From positions 1-40,656 of the IMG/VR virus record IMGVR_UViG_3300030116_006541: DNA of 40,656 nucleotides. The stretch is one strand, 5' to 3'. The notes under the pieces are model-generated. The model made no database searches, was not told the origin of the DNA, and saw nothing but the letters and a program-made list of their open reading frames with translations. The DNA is from a virus. Of the stretch, positions 1 through 5,438 are shown in pieces (position 1 is the stretch's first letter; each line of letters begins with the position of its first letter). Both the position numbers and the translations under genes were made by a program.

Positions 1-67
1 CGCAAGAGGTATAACCTAGTGCGAGGCGCTGCGGAGGTATTATATTGTTACATTTACATTTAGTCAT
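1..67 (-). CDS. 5' part of a small minus-strand gene cut by the window edge
   Basis: An ATG on the minus strand at 67 opens a frame with no stop down to base 1, giving 22 residues that begin MTKCKCNNII. It starts 17 bases after the end of a 31-base promoter-like motif (84-114), the same short distance seen for two other minus-strand genes. Two Cys in a KCKC context are visible. The product is unknown, and the call rests on position and promoter spacing rather than homology. Confidence 0.4.
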   Translation of the reverse strand, partial: MTKCKCNNIIPPQRLALGYTSC

Positions 68-83
68 ATATATTTTTTATTAT

Positions 84-114
84 ATTATCTAGCTATAATC
101 GTATTAAGATTGTG
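84..114 (-). promoter_or_regulatory. 31-base promoter-like motif, copy 1
   Basis: Read on the minus strand this is CACAA-N5-ATACGA-N7-TAGATAAT, shared with 1386-1416, 2082-2112 and 2221-2251 at identical internal spacing. Twenty of the 31 positions are the same in all four copies. It lies between minus-strand genes, overlaps the last codons of the upstream gene and points at the ATG at 67. It lacks a standard -35 TTGACA or the Bacteroidetes TTTG element. A phage-specific promoter is the best reading; an operator or replication site remains possible. Confidence 0.65.
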
Positions 115-523
115 ATTTGTAATTCTTTAGATAATATTCTAGCATATAGTTTAATCTAGCAAGACCTGAATAGATTCTAGCTCTTGATATAGTGGTAAAT
201 TCTTTAGTTTCAGTACCATTTTTACCTAAGAATACCCACCTTTTCTTTCTTTTATATGTAGGATTTAGTTGATATGGTGAGTAGCAACCGTTTTGTTTTC
301 TAACATAGCCTGATTTAAAACACGCTAATCTTAATTTAGGAAACTGACTTGGTTTAACTCTTCCATACCTTGTTTTAGGCGCTAGTGAAGATACAGGAAA
401 TTCAAACTCTCTTGTACCATTTTCGTACTGTCTACGTGTAGTTACTTCTACTATTCCATGATCGAATAGCATTTCTGTGATAAAAGCTCTTTCTAAGAAC
501 TCTTGTTCTTCTTTGTAAGTCAT
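104..523 (-). CDS. hypothetical protein, 139 residues
   Basis: This is the largest of the minus-strand early-type genes. Its start is the ATG at 523, preceded by the leader ATAACTATG that also precedes the genes starting at 935, 1709 and 2033. The protein is basic in its middle part (a run near YKRKKRW around residues 88-93) and Tyr-rich near the C-terminus. Two Cys occur (near residues 68 and 80). No catalytic motif, signal peptide or membrane helix is visible, and I do not recognise the family. The gene upstream ends 2 bases away, suggesting cotranscription. A nucleic-acid or host-protein binding role would fit the charge, but that is only a guess. Confidence 0.7.
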   Translation of the reverse strand: MTYKEEQEFLERAFITEMLFDHGIVEVTTRRQYENGTREFEFPVSSLAPKTRYGRVKPSQFPKLRLACFKSGYVRKQNGCYSPYQLNPTYKRKKRWVFLGKNGTETKEFTTISRARIYSGLARLNYMLEYYLKNYKSQS

Positions 524-525
524 AG

Positions 526-756
526 TTATTTATTTAATTTAGTTATTTTTTTGCGTAAGTGTATTATGTATAGCAACATAATAATGATAGTAACTGGTTG
601 TACTACAATAAATAATAGTATATTTATAGCTTCATAACTTAAACCAGTTATGTCACCGATATAGTATAGTAAATCTACACAGTAGTCAAATACTTTATTT
701 ATAAAATCTGTACTGCAACCATTGTCACAAGTTACATAGTTATATTGCTTTTCCAT
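526..756 (-). CDS. small membrane protein, 76 residues
   Basis: The N-terminal half contains Cys residues (CDNGC near residues 10-14 and another near 26). The C-terminal half is a clear membrane segment, roughly residues 43-66 (INILLFIVVQPVTIIIMLLY), ending in a basic tail RKKITKLNK. This looks like a single-span inner-membrane protein, probably with the basic C-terminus in the cytoplasm. The leader before the ATG is ATTAATT with no Shine-Dalgarno site. It sits 2 bases from each minus-strand neighbour in the same cluster. Its function is unknown; early phage membrane proteins of this kind often interfere with host envelope functions, which is inference only. Confidence 0.65.
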   Translation of the reverse strand: MEKQYNYVTCDNGCSTDFINKVFDYCVDLLYYIGDITGLSYEAINILLFIVVQPVTIIIMLLYIIHLRKKITKLNK

Positions 757-758
757 AA

Positions 759-935
759 TTAATATATTCCGAAGTTTGCAGTTGCACCATTAGCTACATG
801 GTATATTACCATTGCTATTCCGCTGAAAGCTATTGTGCCTAGCGCAGTTAATACAGCATCCATAAACATATCAAATGGATGAGTGTTTGTTACATAGTTG
901 TACACTTTATTGTACGTAAATTTGATTTTACTCAT
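759..935 (-). CDS. small membrane protein, 58 residues
   Basis: This frame reads from an ATG at 935 (leader ATAACTATG) to TAA at 759-761. The protein starts MSKIKFTYNK and has a hydrophobic stretch at about residues 23-46 (FMDAVLTALGTIAFSGIAMV region), then ends near GATANFGIY. It therefore has one predicted membrane helix. The opening residues resemble those of the neighbour at 1192-1374, which starts MNKIKFTNYN. Spacing to the next gene is 2 bases. The frame, leader and tight packing support it as real; the function is unknown. Confidence 0.6.
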   Translation of the reverse strand: MSKIKFTYNKVYNYVTNTHPFDMFMDAVLTALGTIAFSGIAMVIYHVANGATANFGIY

Positions 936-956
936 AGTTATTATATTTAGTTAAAA

Positions 957-1199
957 TTATTTTTGATATTTCTTGATCCACTCGTAATCTTTTTGAAACA
1001 TAGAAGAATCTGGTGCATATTTATTCCATAAGTCTACTAATTCTTGCGTCCATCCGCCTTGTTCGTCGACTTTATCGCATATTATTTTGTACTGTTGTCT
1101 ACCACGTTCGTAGTATCTATTGTCGTCACTCATCATAAAGGTATGGTCGTGACACTCAAACATTTCTTCTAGTGTTAAATCTTGAAAGTATTTAGGCAT
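957..1199 (-). CDS. hypothetical protein, 80 residues
   Basis: A soluble, acidic-to-neutral small protein starting MPKYFQDLTLEEMFECHDHT. It is rich in aromatic residues (Tyr, Trp) and ends in DYEWIKKYQK. Cys and His occur in ECHDHTF near residues 15-21, which could bind a metal, but there are too few further ligands to claim it. Its first 8 bases overlap the end of the 1192-1374 gene, so the two are probably translationally coupled. I do not recognise the family. Confidence 0.65.
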   Translation of the reverse strand: MPKYFQDLTLEEMFECHDHTFMMSDDNRYYERGRQQYKIICDKVDEQGGWTQELVDLWNKYAPDSSMFQKDYEWIKKYQK

Positions 1200-1374
1200 A
1201 AGTGTTATTTTTTATAGTGTAAAATTCTTTAATTGAAACATACTTTTGGTCTGCTTTGTCGTAATATTTAGTATGTGGCCAACGGTGTAGCACTTTATTA
1301 CCCTCGCTTGTTGTTAAAATAACATTTTGAGGTTGACCGAGTGCATTGTAATTAGTAAATTTAATTTTATTCAT
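1192..1374 (-). CDS. hypothetical protein, 60 residues
   Basis: Starts at the ATG at 1374, only 12 bases beyond the end of the promoter-like motif at 1386-1416. If the motif is a promoter, this would be the first gene of its transcript, with a very short leader. The protein begins MNKIKFTNYNALGQPQN and is polar with several Tyr and Lys and no membrane helix. The N-terminus resembles that of the 58-residue protein at 759-935, which may be a shared N-terminal tag or chance. It overlaps the next gene by 8 bases. Function unknown. Confidence 0.6.
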   Translation of the reverse strand: MNKIKFTNYNALGQPQNVILTTSEGNKVLHRWPHTKYYDKADQKYVSIKEFYTIKNNTYA

Positions 1375-1385
1375 ATTTTATTAAA

Positions 1386-1416
1386 ATTATCTAACTATAT
1401 TCGTATTTAATTTGTG
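1386..1416 (-). promoter_or_regulatory. 31-base promoter-like motif, copy 2
   Basis: Matches CACAA-N5-ATACGA-N7-TAGATAAT on the minus strand with spacing identical to the other three copies. It overlaps the final codons of the upstream microgene (1407-1511) and ends 12 bases before the start at 1374. Its position in a gap between same-strand genes and its orientation support promoter function for the downstream minus-strand genes. Confidence 0.65.
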
Positions 1417-1511
1417 TAATAGTATTCAGTATATTCTTCAATTGTAACATATTTCTCTATTTCGTTACAGTAAATCATACCATCTATTACATGAAGTTCT
1501 TCAAATGTCAT
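1407..1511 (-). CDS. microprotein, 34 residues
   Basis: The frame runs from ATG at 1511 to TAA at 1407-1409. The product is acidic and aromatic, starting MTFEELHVID and ending EYTEYYYTN. It has one Cys (CNE near residue 15) and no membrane helix. It follows the same A/T-rich leader style (TTAATACTATG) as its neighbours and fills what would otherwise be a long empty stretch in a dense array. Its small size limits confidence, and the function is unknown. Confidence 0.45.
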   Translation of the reverse strand: MTFEELHVIDGMIYCNEIEKYVTIEEYTEYYYTN

Positions 1512-1515
1512 AGTA

Positions 1516-1578
1516 TTAAGATTTTAGTATTAAGTATAGCATTAGTAAGTATAATGCACCTGTGATTAATGATAGCAT
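1516..1578 (-). CDS. possible hydrophobic microprotein, 20 residues
   Basis: ATG at 1578 to TAA at 1516-1518 encodes MLSLITGALYLLMLYLILKS, a single hydrophobic helix long enough to span a membrane, with a terminal Lys. The leader ATAAATACTATG resembles the neighbours and there are only 4 bases to the next start. It could be a membrane micropeptide, or a chance frame in AT-rich DNA. Confidence 0.3.
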   Translation of the reverse strand: MLSLITGALYLLMLYLILKS

Positions 1579-1589
1579 AGTATTTATAT

Positions 1590-1709
1590 TTAGTAATTCA
1601 TATACACTACTTCATTTACATGAGTTCTTTCTTCAACAGTTAGAAGATTGTAGTGTTTACCATATAATCTAAACGCTACTTTTAATTTATATGTATTAAT
1701 ATGTGCCAT
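1590..1709 (-). CDS. microprotein, 39 residues
   Basis: ATG at 1709, preceded by the recurrent leader ATAACTATG, to TAA at 1590-1592. The product starts MAHINTYKLKVAFRLYGKHY and continues with a more acidic second half (VEERTHVNEVVY). It is basic at the N-terminus with no membrane helix. The shared leader is the main reason to accept it. The function is unknown. Confidence 0.5.
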   Translation of the reverse strand: MAHINTYKLKVAFRLYGKHYNLLTVEERTHVNEVVYMNY

Positions 1710-1742
1710 AGTTATATGTATTTATAGTGTTAAACATTTATT

Positions 1743-1788
1743 AGTTCTCGTGTGAGTAATCGAAACCCACCTCTGCTCCAAGACGAGA
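1743..1788 (-). ncRNA. tRNA-like acceptor/T-arm fold
   Basis: On the minus strand, TCTCGT (1788-1783) pairs with ACGAGA (1751-1746). Directly abutting its 3' half, GTGGGT (1770-1765) pairs with ACTCAC (1757-1752) around the loop TTCGATT (1764-1758), a T-loop-like sequence. Stacked end to end the stems give 12 base pairs, the same total as the acceptor plus T stems of a tRNA. The fold is followed by ACTA where a tRNA has NCCA. Only 12 bases replace the D and anticodon arms, and the usual G53-C61 pair is T-A, so this is not a normal tRNA. It could be an RNase P substrate mimic, a processing signal, or a relic of a tRNA 3' end. Confidence 0.45.
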
Positions 1789-1796
1789 TGAAGAGT

Positions 1797-1820
1797 AAAG
1801 ACTTATTACACTAAGTCTTT
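1797..1820 (-). terminator. 9-bp perfect hairpin at the end of the 75-residue gene
   Basis: AAAGACTTA (1797-1805) pairs perfectly with TAAGTCTTT (1812-1820) around a 6-base loop. The stop codon of the minus-strand gene at 1806-2033 lies in the loop. There is no long U tract on the minus strand, so it is a weak candidate terminator. Together with the fold at 1743-1788 it suggests a structured RNA tail or processing site. Confidence 0.4.
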
Positions 1821-2033
1821 ATCTCTAAGTACCATTGGTATATTGTTAGTAGCTGTGTAGCTTTTATACTTTAACCAACATGGTAATTTAGTTAGTGTAT
1901 CTTTCATTATTGAAAATACTTTGTCATGATTGTAAGTGATTTTATCACCTTTTTTATTAGTGAATTCAAATGTTACATTTTTGCCAATTAGTGATTGTCT
2001 TACAACAAATCTTTTTGTGATTAAGTTACTCAT
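1806..2033 (-). CDS. hypothetical protein, 75 residues
   Basis: Starts at the ATG at 2033 (leader ATAACTATG), 48 bases after the end of the promoter-like motif at 2082-2112. The protein begins MSNLITKRFVVRQSLIGKNV. It is basic and beta-like in composition (alternating FEFTNKKGDKITYNHDKV) and has no membrane helix. The last codons and stop lie inside a perfect 9-bp hairpin (1797-1820), and a tRNA-like fold follows it. The family is not recognised. Confidence 0.6.
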   Translation of the reverse strand: MSNLITKRFVVRQSLIGKNVTFEFTNKKGDKITYNHDKVFSIMKDTLTKLPCWLKYKSYTATNNIPMVLRDKDLV

Positions 2034-2081
2034 AGTTATAAAATTTAAGTGTTATTAATTATTATTATTTAGTTACATTAT

Positions 2082-2112
2082 ATTATCTAATACATATCGT
2101 ATTGAGTTTGTG
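2082..2112 (-). promoter_or_regulatory. 31-base promoter-like motif, copy 3
   Basis: Same CACAA-N5-ATACGA-N7-TAGATAAT layout on the minus strand as the other copies, but with the least conserved N7 block. It lies immediately downstream of the 24-codon frame at 2123-2197 and upstream of the 75-residue gene starting at 2033. Confidence 0.65.
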
Positions 2113-2122
2113 TAAAAGTATA

Positions 2123-2197
2123 TTAATTGTTTATATATAAAAAGTATTGTAGTAGTATTCCGCACTGTCTCTCAATATCTAAATTATTATAGTTCAT
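2123..2197 (-). CDS. possible microprotein, 24 residues
   Basis: ATG at 2197 to TAA at 2123-2125, encoding MNYNNLDIERQCGILLQYFL and four more residues. The start is 24 bases after the end of motif copy 4 (2221-2251), matching the short promoter-to-start distances of the other minus-strand genes. It would be the first gene of the leftward cluster, or a leader peptide. Its short length keeps the call tentative. Confidence 0.35.
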   Translation of the reverse strand: MNYNNLDIERQCGILLQYFLYINN

Positions 2198-2220
2198 TTA
2201 TATTATTTTACTTATAATAT

Positions 2221-2251
2221 ATTATCTATATATAGTCGTATCTAAATTGTG
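2221..2251 (-). promoter_or_regulatory. 31-base promoter-like motif, copy 4
   Basis: Fourth copy of CACAA-N5-ATACGA-N7-TAGATAAT on the minus strand, with exact spacing. It is the rightmost copy and so the likely entry point for leftward transcription from the divergent control region. Confidence 0.65.
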
Positions 2252-2440
2252 AAAATCTTAAATGAAAATATATTTAATATAATAATATAATAAATTAGTA
2301 CATGTAGAAAAGTAATAAATTAATATACAAAAATGAAATACATATGGGGGCTGGTGAAATAAAAATAAGTTTGTAATCACAAGGTGGCGACGAGGGGAGG
2401 GGGATAACACTTAACCCCAATATTTCTAATAACTTTTTTT

Positions 2441-2485
2441 GTGACACTAGCCTTATAGTATATCCTAGTAATAGGCTTTTGTCAC
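2441..2485. repeat. imperfect inverted repeat with GTGACA ends
   Basis: The left arm GTGACACTAGCCTTAT and the right arm, which reads GTGACAAAAGCCTAT on the minus strand, face each other across a short A/T spacer. The hexamer occurs a third time as TGTCAC just downstream (within 2546-2562). The arrangement looks like a set of binding sites for a dimeric regulator. Confidence 0.45.
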
Positions 2486-2499
2486 TATCTACCCCTTAT

Positions 2500-2522
2500 A
2501 AGATTATACTAAGTATAATCTT
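2500..2522. repeat. perfect 23-base palindrome (operator-like)
   Basis: AAGATTATACT (2500-2510) and AGTATAATCTT (2512-2522) are exact reverse complements around a single central base. The arm contains TATAAT-like sequence, and part of it (AAGTATAAT) repeats about 20 bases downstream. It lies about 70 bases upstream of the first rightward gene, so an operator overlapping a promoter is likely. As RNA it could also form a hairpin. Confidence 0.5.
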
Positions 2523-2593
2523 TAGGATAAGTATAATTAATAGCAGGCAACTGTCACATTTAAATAATTTTTTATCTGTGTAATTATTTCTAT

Positions 2594-2842
2594 ATGACAA
2601 CACCATTTAAGCTACGATCACATCCCTCTCCTTTTAAGCAGGATCTGTCTCCTAAGGCAGCAGCTGCTAAGAAGAAGCGTGATATTGCCGCTGCTAAAAC
2701 TAGCAAACGTAAGAAACGTAAAGCTGAAAACCAAAGAATAGGTCAGTCAAGTAATTACGACCTGCACCATAAACCAGACGGCACAGTAGTTAAAACCAGT
2801 GTTTCAAATAACCGCGACGTATGGAAACATAACGAGCGATAA
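2594..2842 (+). CDS. small basic protein, 82 residues
   Basis: First gene of the rightward operon. The N-terminal part contains SPFKQ and SPK (residues 12-20 region), short motifs that recur in other virion-type proteins of this window. Residues 20-46 form a highly basic Ala/Lys/Arg segment (AAAAKKKRDIAAAKTSKRKK), then a more polar tail with DLHHKPDGTVV. The basic segment suggests nucleic-acid binding or packaging with DNA. The HH in the tail recalls HNH nucleases, but the protein is too short and lacks the second half of that motif. Function unknown. The gap to the next gene is 23 bases. Confidence 0.7.
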   Translation: MTTPFKLRSHPSPFKQDLSPKAAAAKKKRDIAAAKTSKRKKRKAENQRIGQSSNYDLHHKPDGTVVKTSVSNNRDVWKHNER

Positions 2843-2865
2843 GTTTAACCAAAAACCAAATAATT

Positions 2866-3159
2866 ATGACTTATTTTTATTACAAGACTAGCACATTGTC
2901 TAGTCAACCACAGGTAACCGAAGATACCATTGCAGCATGGAAACATCTAGCTGACAAGAAAAACTGGAGAATAGTACAACTATCTAATGGGTATTATCAA
3001 ACCGAATACCAAGACATCGAAAACAAAGATGTATGGCACGATGTTACAAGACGTGAAACAATAGAATCTGCAGAAGCAGCTATTGATGGTAGCATCGAAC
3101 ACTACGCTAAAAAGTTAGAGTTTGTAAAAGGACCTAAAGTAGTTAAAACTTTTGAATAG
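2866..3159 (+). CDS. hypothetical protein, 97 residues
   Basis: Starts MTYFYYKTST. It contains a compact central region WRIVQLSNGYYQTEYQ followed by WHDVTRRETIESAEAAID and a helical Lys/Glu-rich end. The pattern (Trp, IVQLSNGYYQTE, DVTRRETI) resembles, from memory, a small protein family seen in uncultured marine phages; no function is known to me. It lies 24 bases before groEL in the same orientation, so it may be coexpressed with the chaperonin. No membrane helix or catalytic motif is seen. Confidence 0.7.
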   Translation: MTYFYYKTSTLSSQPQVTEDTIAAWKHLADKKNWRIVQLSNGYYQTEYQDIENKDVWHDVTRRETIESAEAAIDGSIEHYAKKLEFVKGPKVVKTFE

Positions 3160-3183
3160 GAATTTATAAATTAATATAATAAA

Positions 3184-4758
3184 ATGGAATTTAATCAACC
3201 TAGTGAGATCGTAAAAGATCTTAACTTTGGCGAAGATGCCAAAAGTAAAGTTATTAGTGGTGTAGATAAATTAGCACAAGCTGTTAAATCTACACTCGGA
3301 GCTTCTGGTAAGTGTGTAATATATGAAGATGCAAGAGGCAATCCGGTTATTACAAAAGACGGTGTAACAGTAGCAGAATCTGTTGTCTTATTAGACCCGG
3401 TAGAAAACATAGGCGCTACACTTATTAAAGAGGCAAGTAAAAATACGGTGAAAGAAGCAGGTGACGGTACTACAACAGCTATCGTCCTTGCTGAATCACT
3501 ATTAAAAGAAGTAAATAAACCTGAGTATTTAGGTGAATCAACAAGAAATATTAAAAATGGAATTAAATCAGCAGGTGAAAAGGTTATGGAGTACCTTTCA
3601 AAACACTCCAAAGCAGTATCTGGCACTCAGCTTACCAGTGTTTCGGAAATTTCATGTAATAATGATACGGAACTTGGTAGCATTATTGCGTCAGCTTACG
3701 AAAAAGTAGGTAAAGATGGCGTTGTTTTAATGGAAGACAGCGATACAGATGAAACTTATGCAGAAATAGTAGATGGTGTGCAGTTCGACAGTGGATTAAC
3801 ATCGACACATTTCGCAACAAATAAAGAAAAACAGGTAGCAGAACTACAAAATCCGGCAGTTTTAATAGTTTCATCCACAATACCTAGTATAAGAAAGATA
3901 CAAAGTATACTAGAAGCAGTAATAAAAGCAAAAAAACCGCTTTTAATCATTGCTCAAGTCGATCAACAGGTAAAATCGGCGCTTTTGATGAACAAAGTTA
4001 AAGGTAATATCGATGTCAATATCATAGATCCACCAGGTTTTGGTGCTGGTAAAGCAGATGTGATGGAAGATTTGGCATTTTTAACTGGCGCAACTGTTAT
4101 GAATGAAGAGTTGGGAGACGATTTAGATCTGATCCAGCCAGATTGTTTAGGCGAAGTGGTAAAATCTGTAACTAACAACAGAACTACAGTCCTAACAACT
4201 GGCGTAAATAAAGAAGATTTACAGGAAAGGATCAATACTGTTAAAAAATTACTTAAAAAAGAAAAAGAACCGTTTTTTAAGAAGAAATTACAAGAAAGAT
4301 TAGCTATGCTAACAGGTTATGTTGGCATAATCAAAGTAGGTGGCAACTCTAAAATAGAATTAAAGGAGAAAAAAGATAGAGTTGAGGATGCTATTTACGC
4401 AGTTAAGGCAGCTTTACAAGAAGGGATCGTCCCTGGCGGAGGAATTGCGCTGTTAAATGCTGCAAATAGTATAAAACCTGAAAATATAGGGGAGAAAATA
4501 CTAGTAGAAGCCATAAAATCTCCATTTTTAACCATTATGGACAACGCTGGTATTGAAAACTACGATATGCCTGACCTAAAAGGCGTAGGATATGACGTTA
4601 CAACCGGTAAAAGCGTCGATATGATCAAATCTGGAATCGTAGACCCCGCCTTAGTGACAAAAACTGCGTTAAAAAACGCAATTTCTGTAGTTTCTACTAT
4701 AATTTCCGCAAATTGTGTAATATCTAATATAAGAGTAGGACATGAAAGCGGTAAATAG
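3184..4758 (+). CDS. groEL: phage-encoded chaperonin GroEL (Hsp60)
   Basis: ATP-driven folding-chamber subunit. The full three-domain chaperonin layout is present in 524 residues (E. coli GroEL has 548). The equatorial N-part contains LGASG near residue 38 and ITKDGVTVAE with the Asp equivalent to D52. AGDGTTT has Asp94 (equivalent to D87). An apical domain follows, including PPGFGAGKADVMEDLAFLTG. The C-terminal equatorial part has RVEDA with Asp402 (equivalent to D398) and PGGG at 417-420. All three ATPase aspartates are therefore kept. It lacks the flexible Gly-Gly-Met tail and ends RVGHESGK, and the usual LGPKG is LGASG. The start has an AT-rich leader (AATATAATAAAATGG) and no Shine-Dalgarno site. 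The 3' end overlaps groES by 17 bases, so the two are coupled. The likely clients are this phage's virion proteins, which is inference. Confidence 0.97.
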   Translation: MEFNQPSEIVKDLNFGEDAKSKVISGVDKLAQAVKSTLGASGKCVIYEDARGNPVITKDGVTVAESVVLLDPVENIGATLIKEASKNTVKEAGDGTTTAIVLAESLLKEVNKPEYLGESTRNIKNGIKSAGEKVMEYLSKHSKAVSGTQLTSVSEISCNNDTELGSIIASAYEKVGKDGVVLMEDSDTDETYAEIVDGVQFDSGLTSTHFATNKEKQVAELQNPAVLIVSSTIPSIRKIQSILEAVIKAKKPLLIIAQVDQQVKSALLMNKVKGNIDVNIIDPPGFGAGKADVMEDLAFLTGATVMNEELGDDLDLIQPDCLGEVVKSVTNNRTTVLTTGVNKEDLQERINTVKKLLKKEKEPFFKKKLQERLAMLTGYVGIIKVGGNSKIELKEKKDRVEDAIYAVKAALQEGIVPGGGIALLNAANSIKPENIGEKILVEAIKSPFLTIMDNAGIENYDMPDLKGVGYDVTTGKSVDMIKSGIVDPALVTKTALKNAISVVSTIISANCVISNIRVGHESGK

Positions 4759-4999
4759 TTATATAATAGTAGAAAAAATTAAAGAAAAGCCTACTACTGT
4801 TGCAGGTTTAGAAATAACTGAAAAGTTAAACACTGACAACAGGTACTTAAAAGCTAAAATAATATCAATTGGTAACCTTGTAGAAGGCGTAAAGGAAAAT
4901 GATGTAGTTCATTATGATAAACACGCTGGGCATGGTATACAATGGAAAGGAAAACTATACTATGTTATTAGAATACAAGACATAGTTATAGTAGAATGA
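4742..4999 (+). CDS. groES: phage-encoded co-chaperonin GroES (Hsp10)
   Basis: Lid subunit that caps GroEL. It has 85 residues against about 95-97 in bacteria. The N-terminal strand NSYIIVEKI is followed by a mobile-loop segment, about residues 14-30, where TVAGLEI takes the place of the AGGIVL motif that contacts GroEL. Then come KAKIISIG (bacterial GEVLAVG), KENDVVHY (VGDIVIF) and the last strand LYYVIRIQDIVIVE (EYLIMRESDILAIVE). The canonical IVL tripeptide is changed to LEI, which may match the diverged phage GroEL. It starts inside the groEL end, and its stop overlaps the next start (ATGA at 4996-4999), so three genes are translationally coupled. Confidence 0.9.
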   Translation: MKAVNSYIIVEKIKEKPTTVAGLEITEKLNTDNRYLKAKIISIGNLVEGVKENDVVHYDKHAGHGIQWKGKLYYVIRIQDIVIVE

Positions 5000-5436
5000 A
5001 ATTAAGTGCACAAGATCTTAGGGAATTAAATTTATTTAAATATTACAGGCTCGTACGCAAATGGGCCTGTAAAACCTATGATTTAAAGGATGCTGACCTA
5101 GAACTCCTAGTTTATTTAGATTGTAAAGGTCGATTTACACGTAATGATTTTATTAACGGTGTTTATACCTATTCTTGGGATAAAAACCGTTGGGAACGTT
5201 TAAGACGTGAAGGTTGGATCGAAGCTTGGAGACATCGAAACAGAACAACAATTAAATATAGTATATACAAAACCTCATTTAAATGCAGTCAACTTATATC
5301 CCGTATATACAGAATCCTATTGGGTGAAGAGGACCTTCCCACATCAGAAAGAAATATTTTTTTTAACAACAAATCGTATACTGATAAGGTTTACAATAAA
5401 TCTATTAGTGACATGATACGAGACAAAGACAGATAA
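4996..5436 (+). CDS. predicted winged-helix (MarR-like) protein, 146 residues
   Basis: The first about 100 residues look like a winged helix-turn-helix: helix LNLFKYYRLVRKWACKTYDL, a helix starting ADLELLVYLD, then FTRNDF as recognition-type segment, SWDKNRWERLRREGWIEAWR and a basic beta-wing RHRNRTTIKYSIY. The rest is a helical extension (SQLISRIYRILLGEEDLP) with a polar tail. The pattern of a DLELL helix followed by a WERL..EGWI wing matches MarR-type regulators and, from memory, a small family common in marine phages. It is coupled to groES by a 4-base overlap. It could regulate the late operon or act as a virion-associated DNA-binding protein. The assignment is by eye. Confidence 0.6.
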   Translation: MKLSAQDLRELNLFKYYRLVRKWACKTYDLKDADLELLVYLDCKGRFTRNDFINGVYTYSWDKNRWERLRREGWIEAWRHRNRTTIKYSIYKTSFKCSQLISRIYRILLGEEDLPTSERNIFFNNKSYTDKVYNKSISDMIRDKDR

Positions 5437-5438
5437 TT

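Larger units (their letters stand above)
2252..2593. promoter_or_regulatory. divergent intergenic control region
   Basis: About 340 bases without a convincing gene separate the leftward small genes from the rightward operon. It holds an AT-rich part (2252-2340), a G-rich part with runs at 2346-2350, 2394-2397 and 2399-2403 that stands out from the background, a T tract at 2434-2440, an imperfect inverted repeat at 2441-2485 and a perfect palindrome at 2500-2522. The rightward promoter must lie here, but I could not assign a clean host-type promoter. A replication origin is possible. Confidence 0.55.

Noticed and set aside
1741-1790. Phage attachment site (attP) derived from a tRNA 3' end
   Set aside because: Possible in principle, but no integrase or excisionase was found in the window and the host tRNA is unknown, so it is kept only as an alternative.
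1743-1820. A normal tRNA or tmRNA gene
   Set aside because: There is no D arm or anticodon arm in the 12-base bridge, no CCA and no G53-C61 pair, and no alternative 5' acceptor strand was found upstream.
82-2251. True T7 promoters
   Set aside because: Only the AATACGA part matches; the CACTATAGGGAGA part is absent, so the motif is described on its own terms.
2594-2842. HNH endonuclease
   Set aside because: DLHHKPDG looks suggestive, but the protein is 82 residues, mostly basic and low complexity, and lacks the rest of the HNH core.
3195-4235. Minus-strand frames inside groEL
   Set aside because: The plus strand encodes a full, alignable GroEL; the opposite frames have no recognisable protein or start context.
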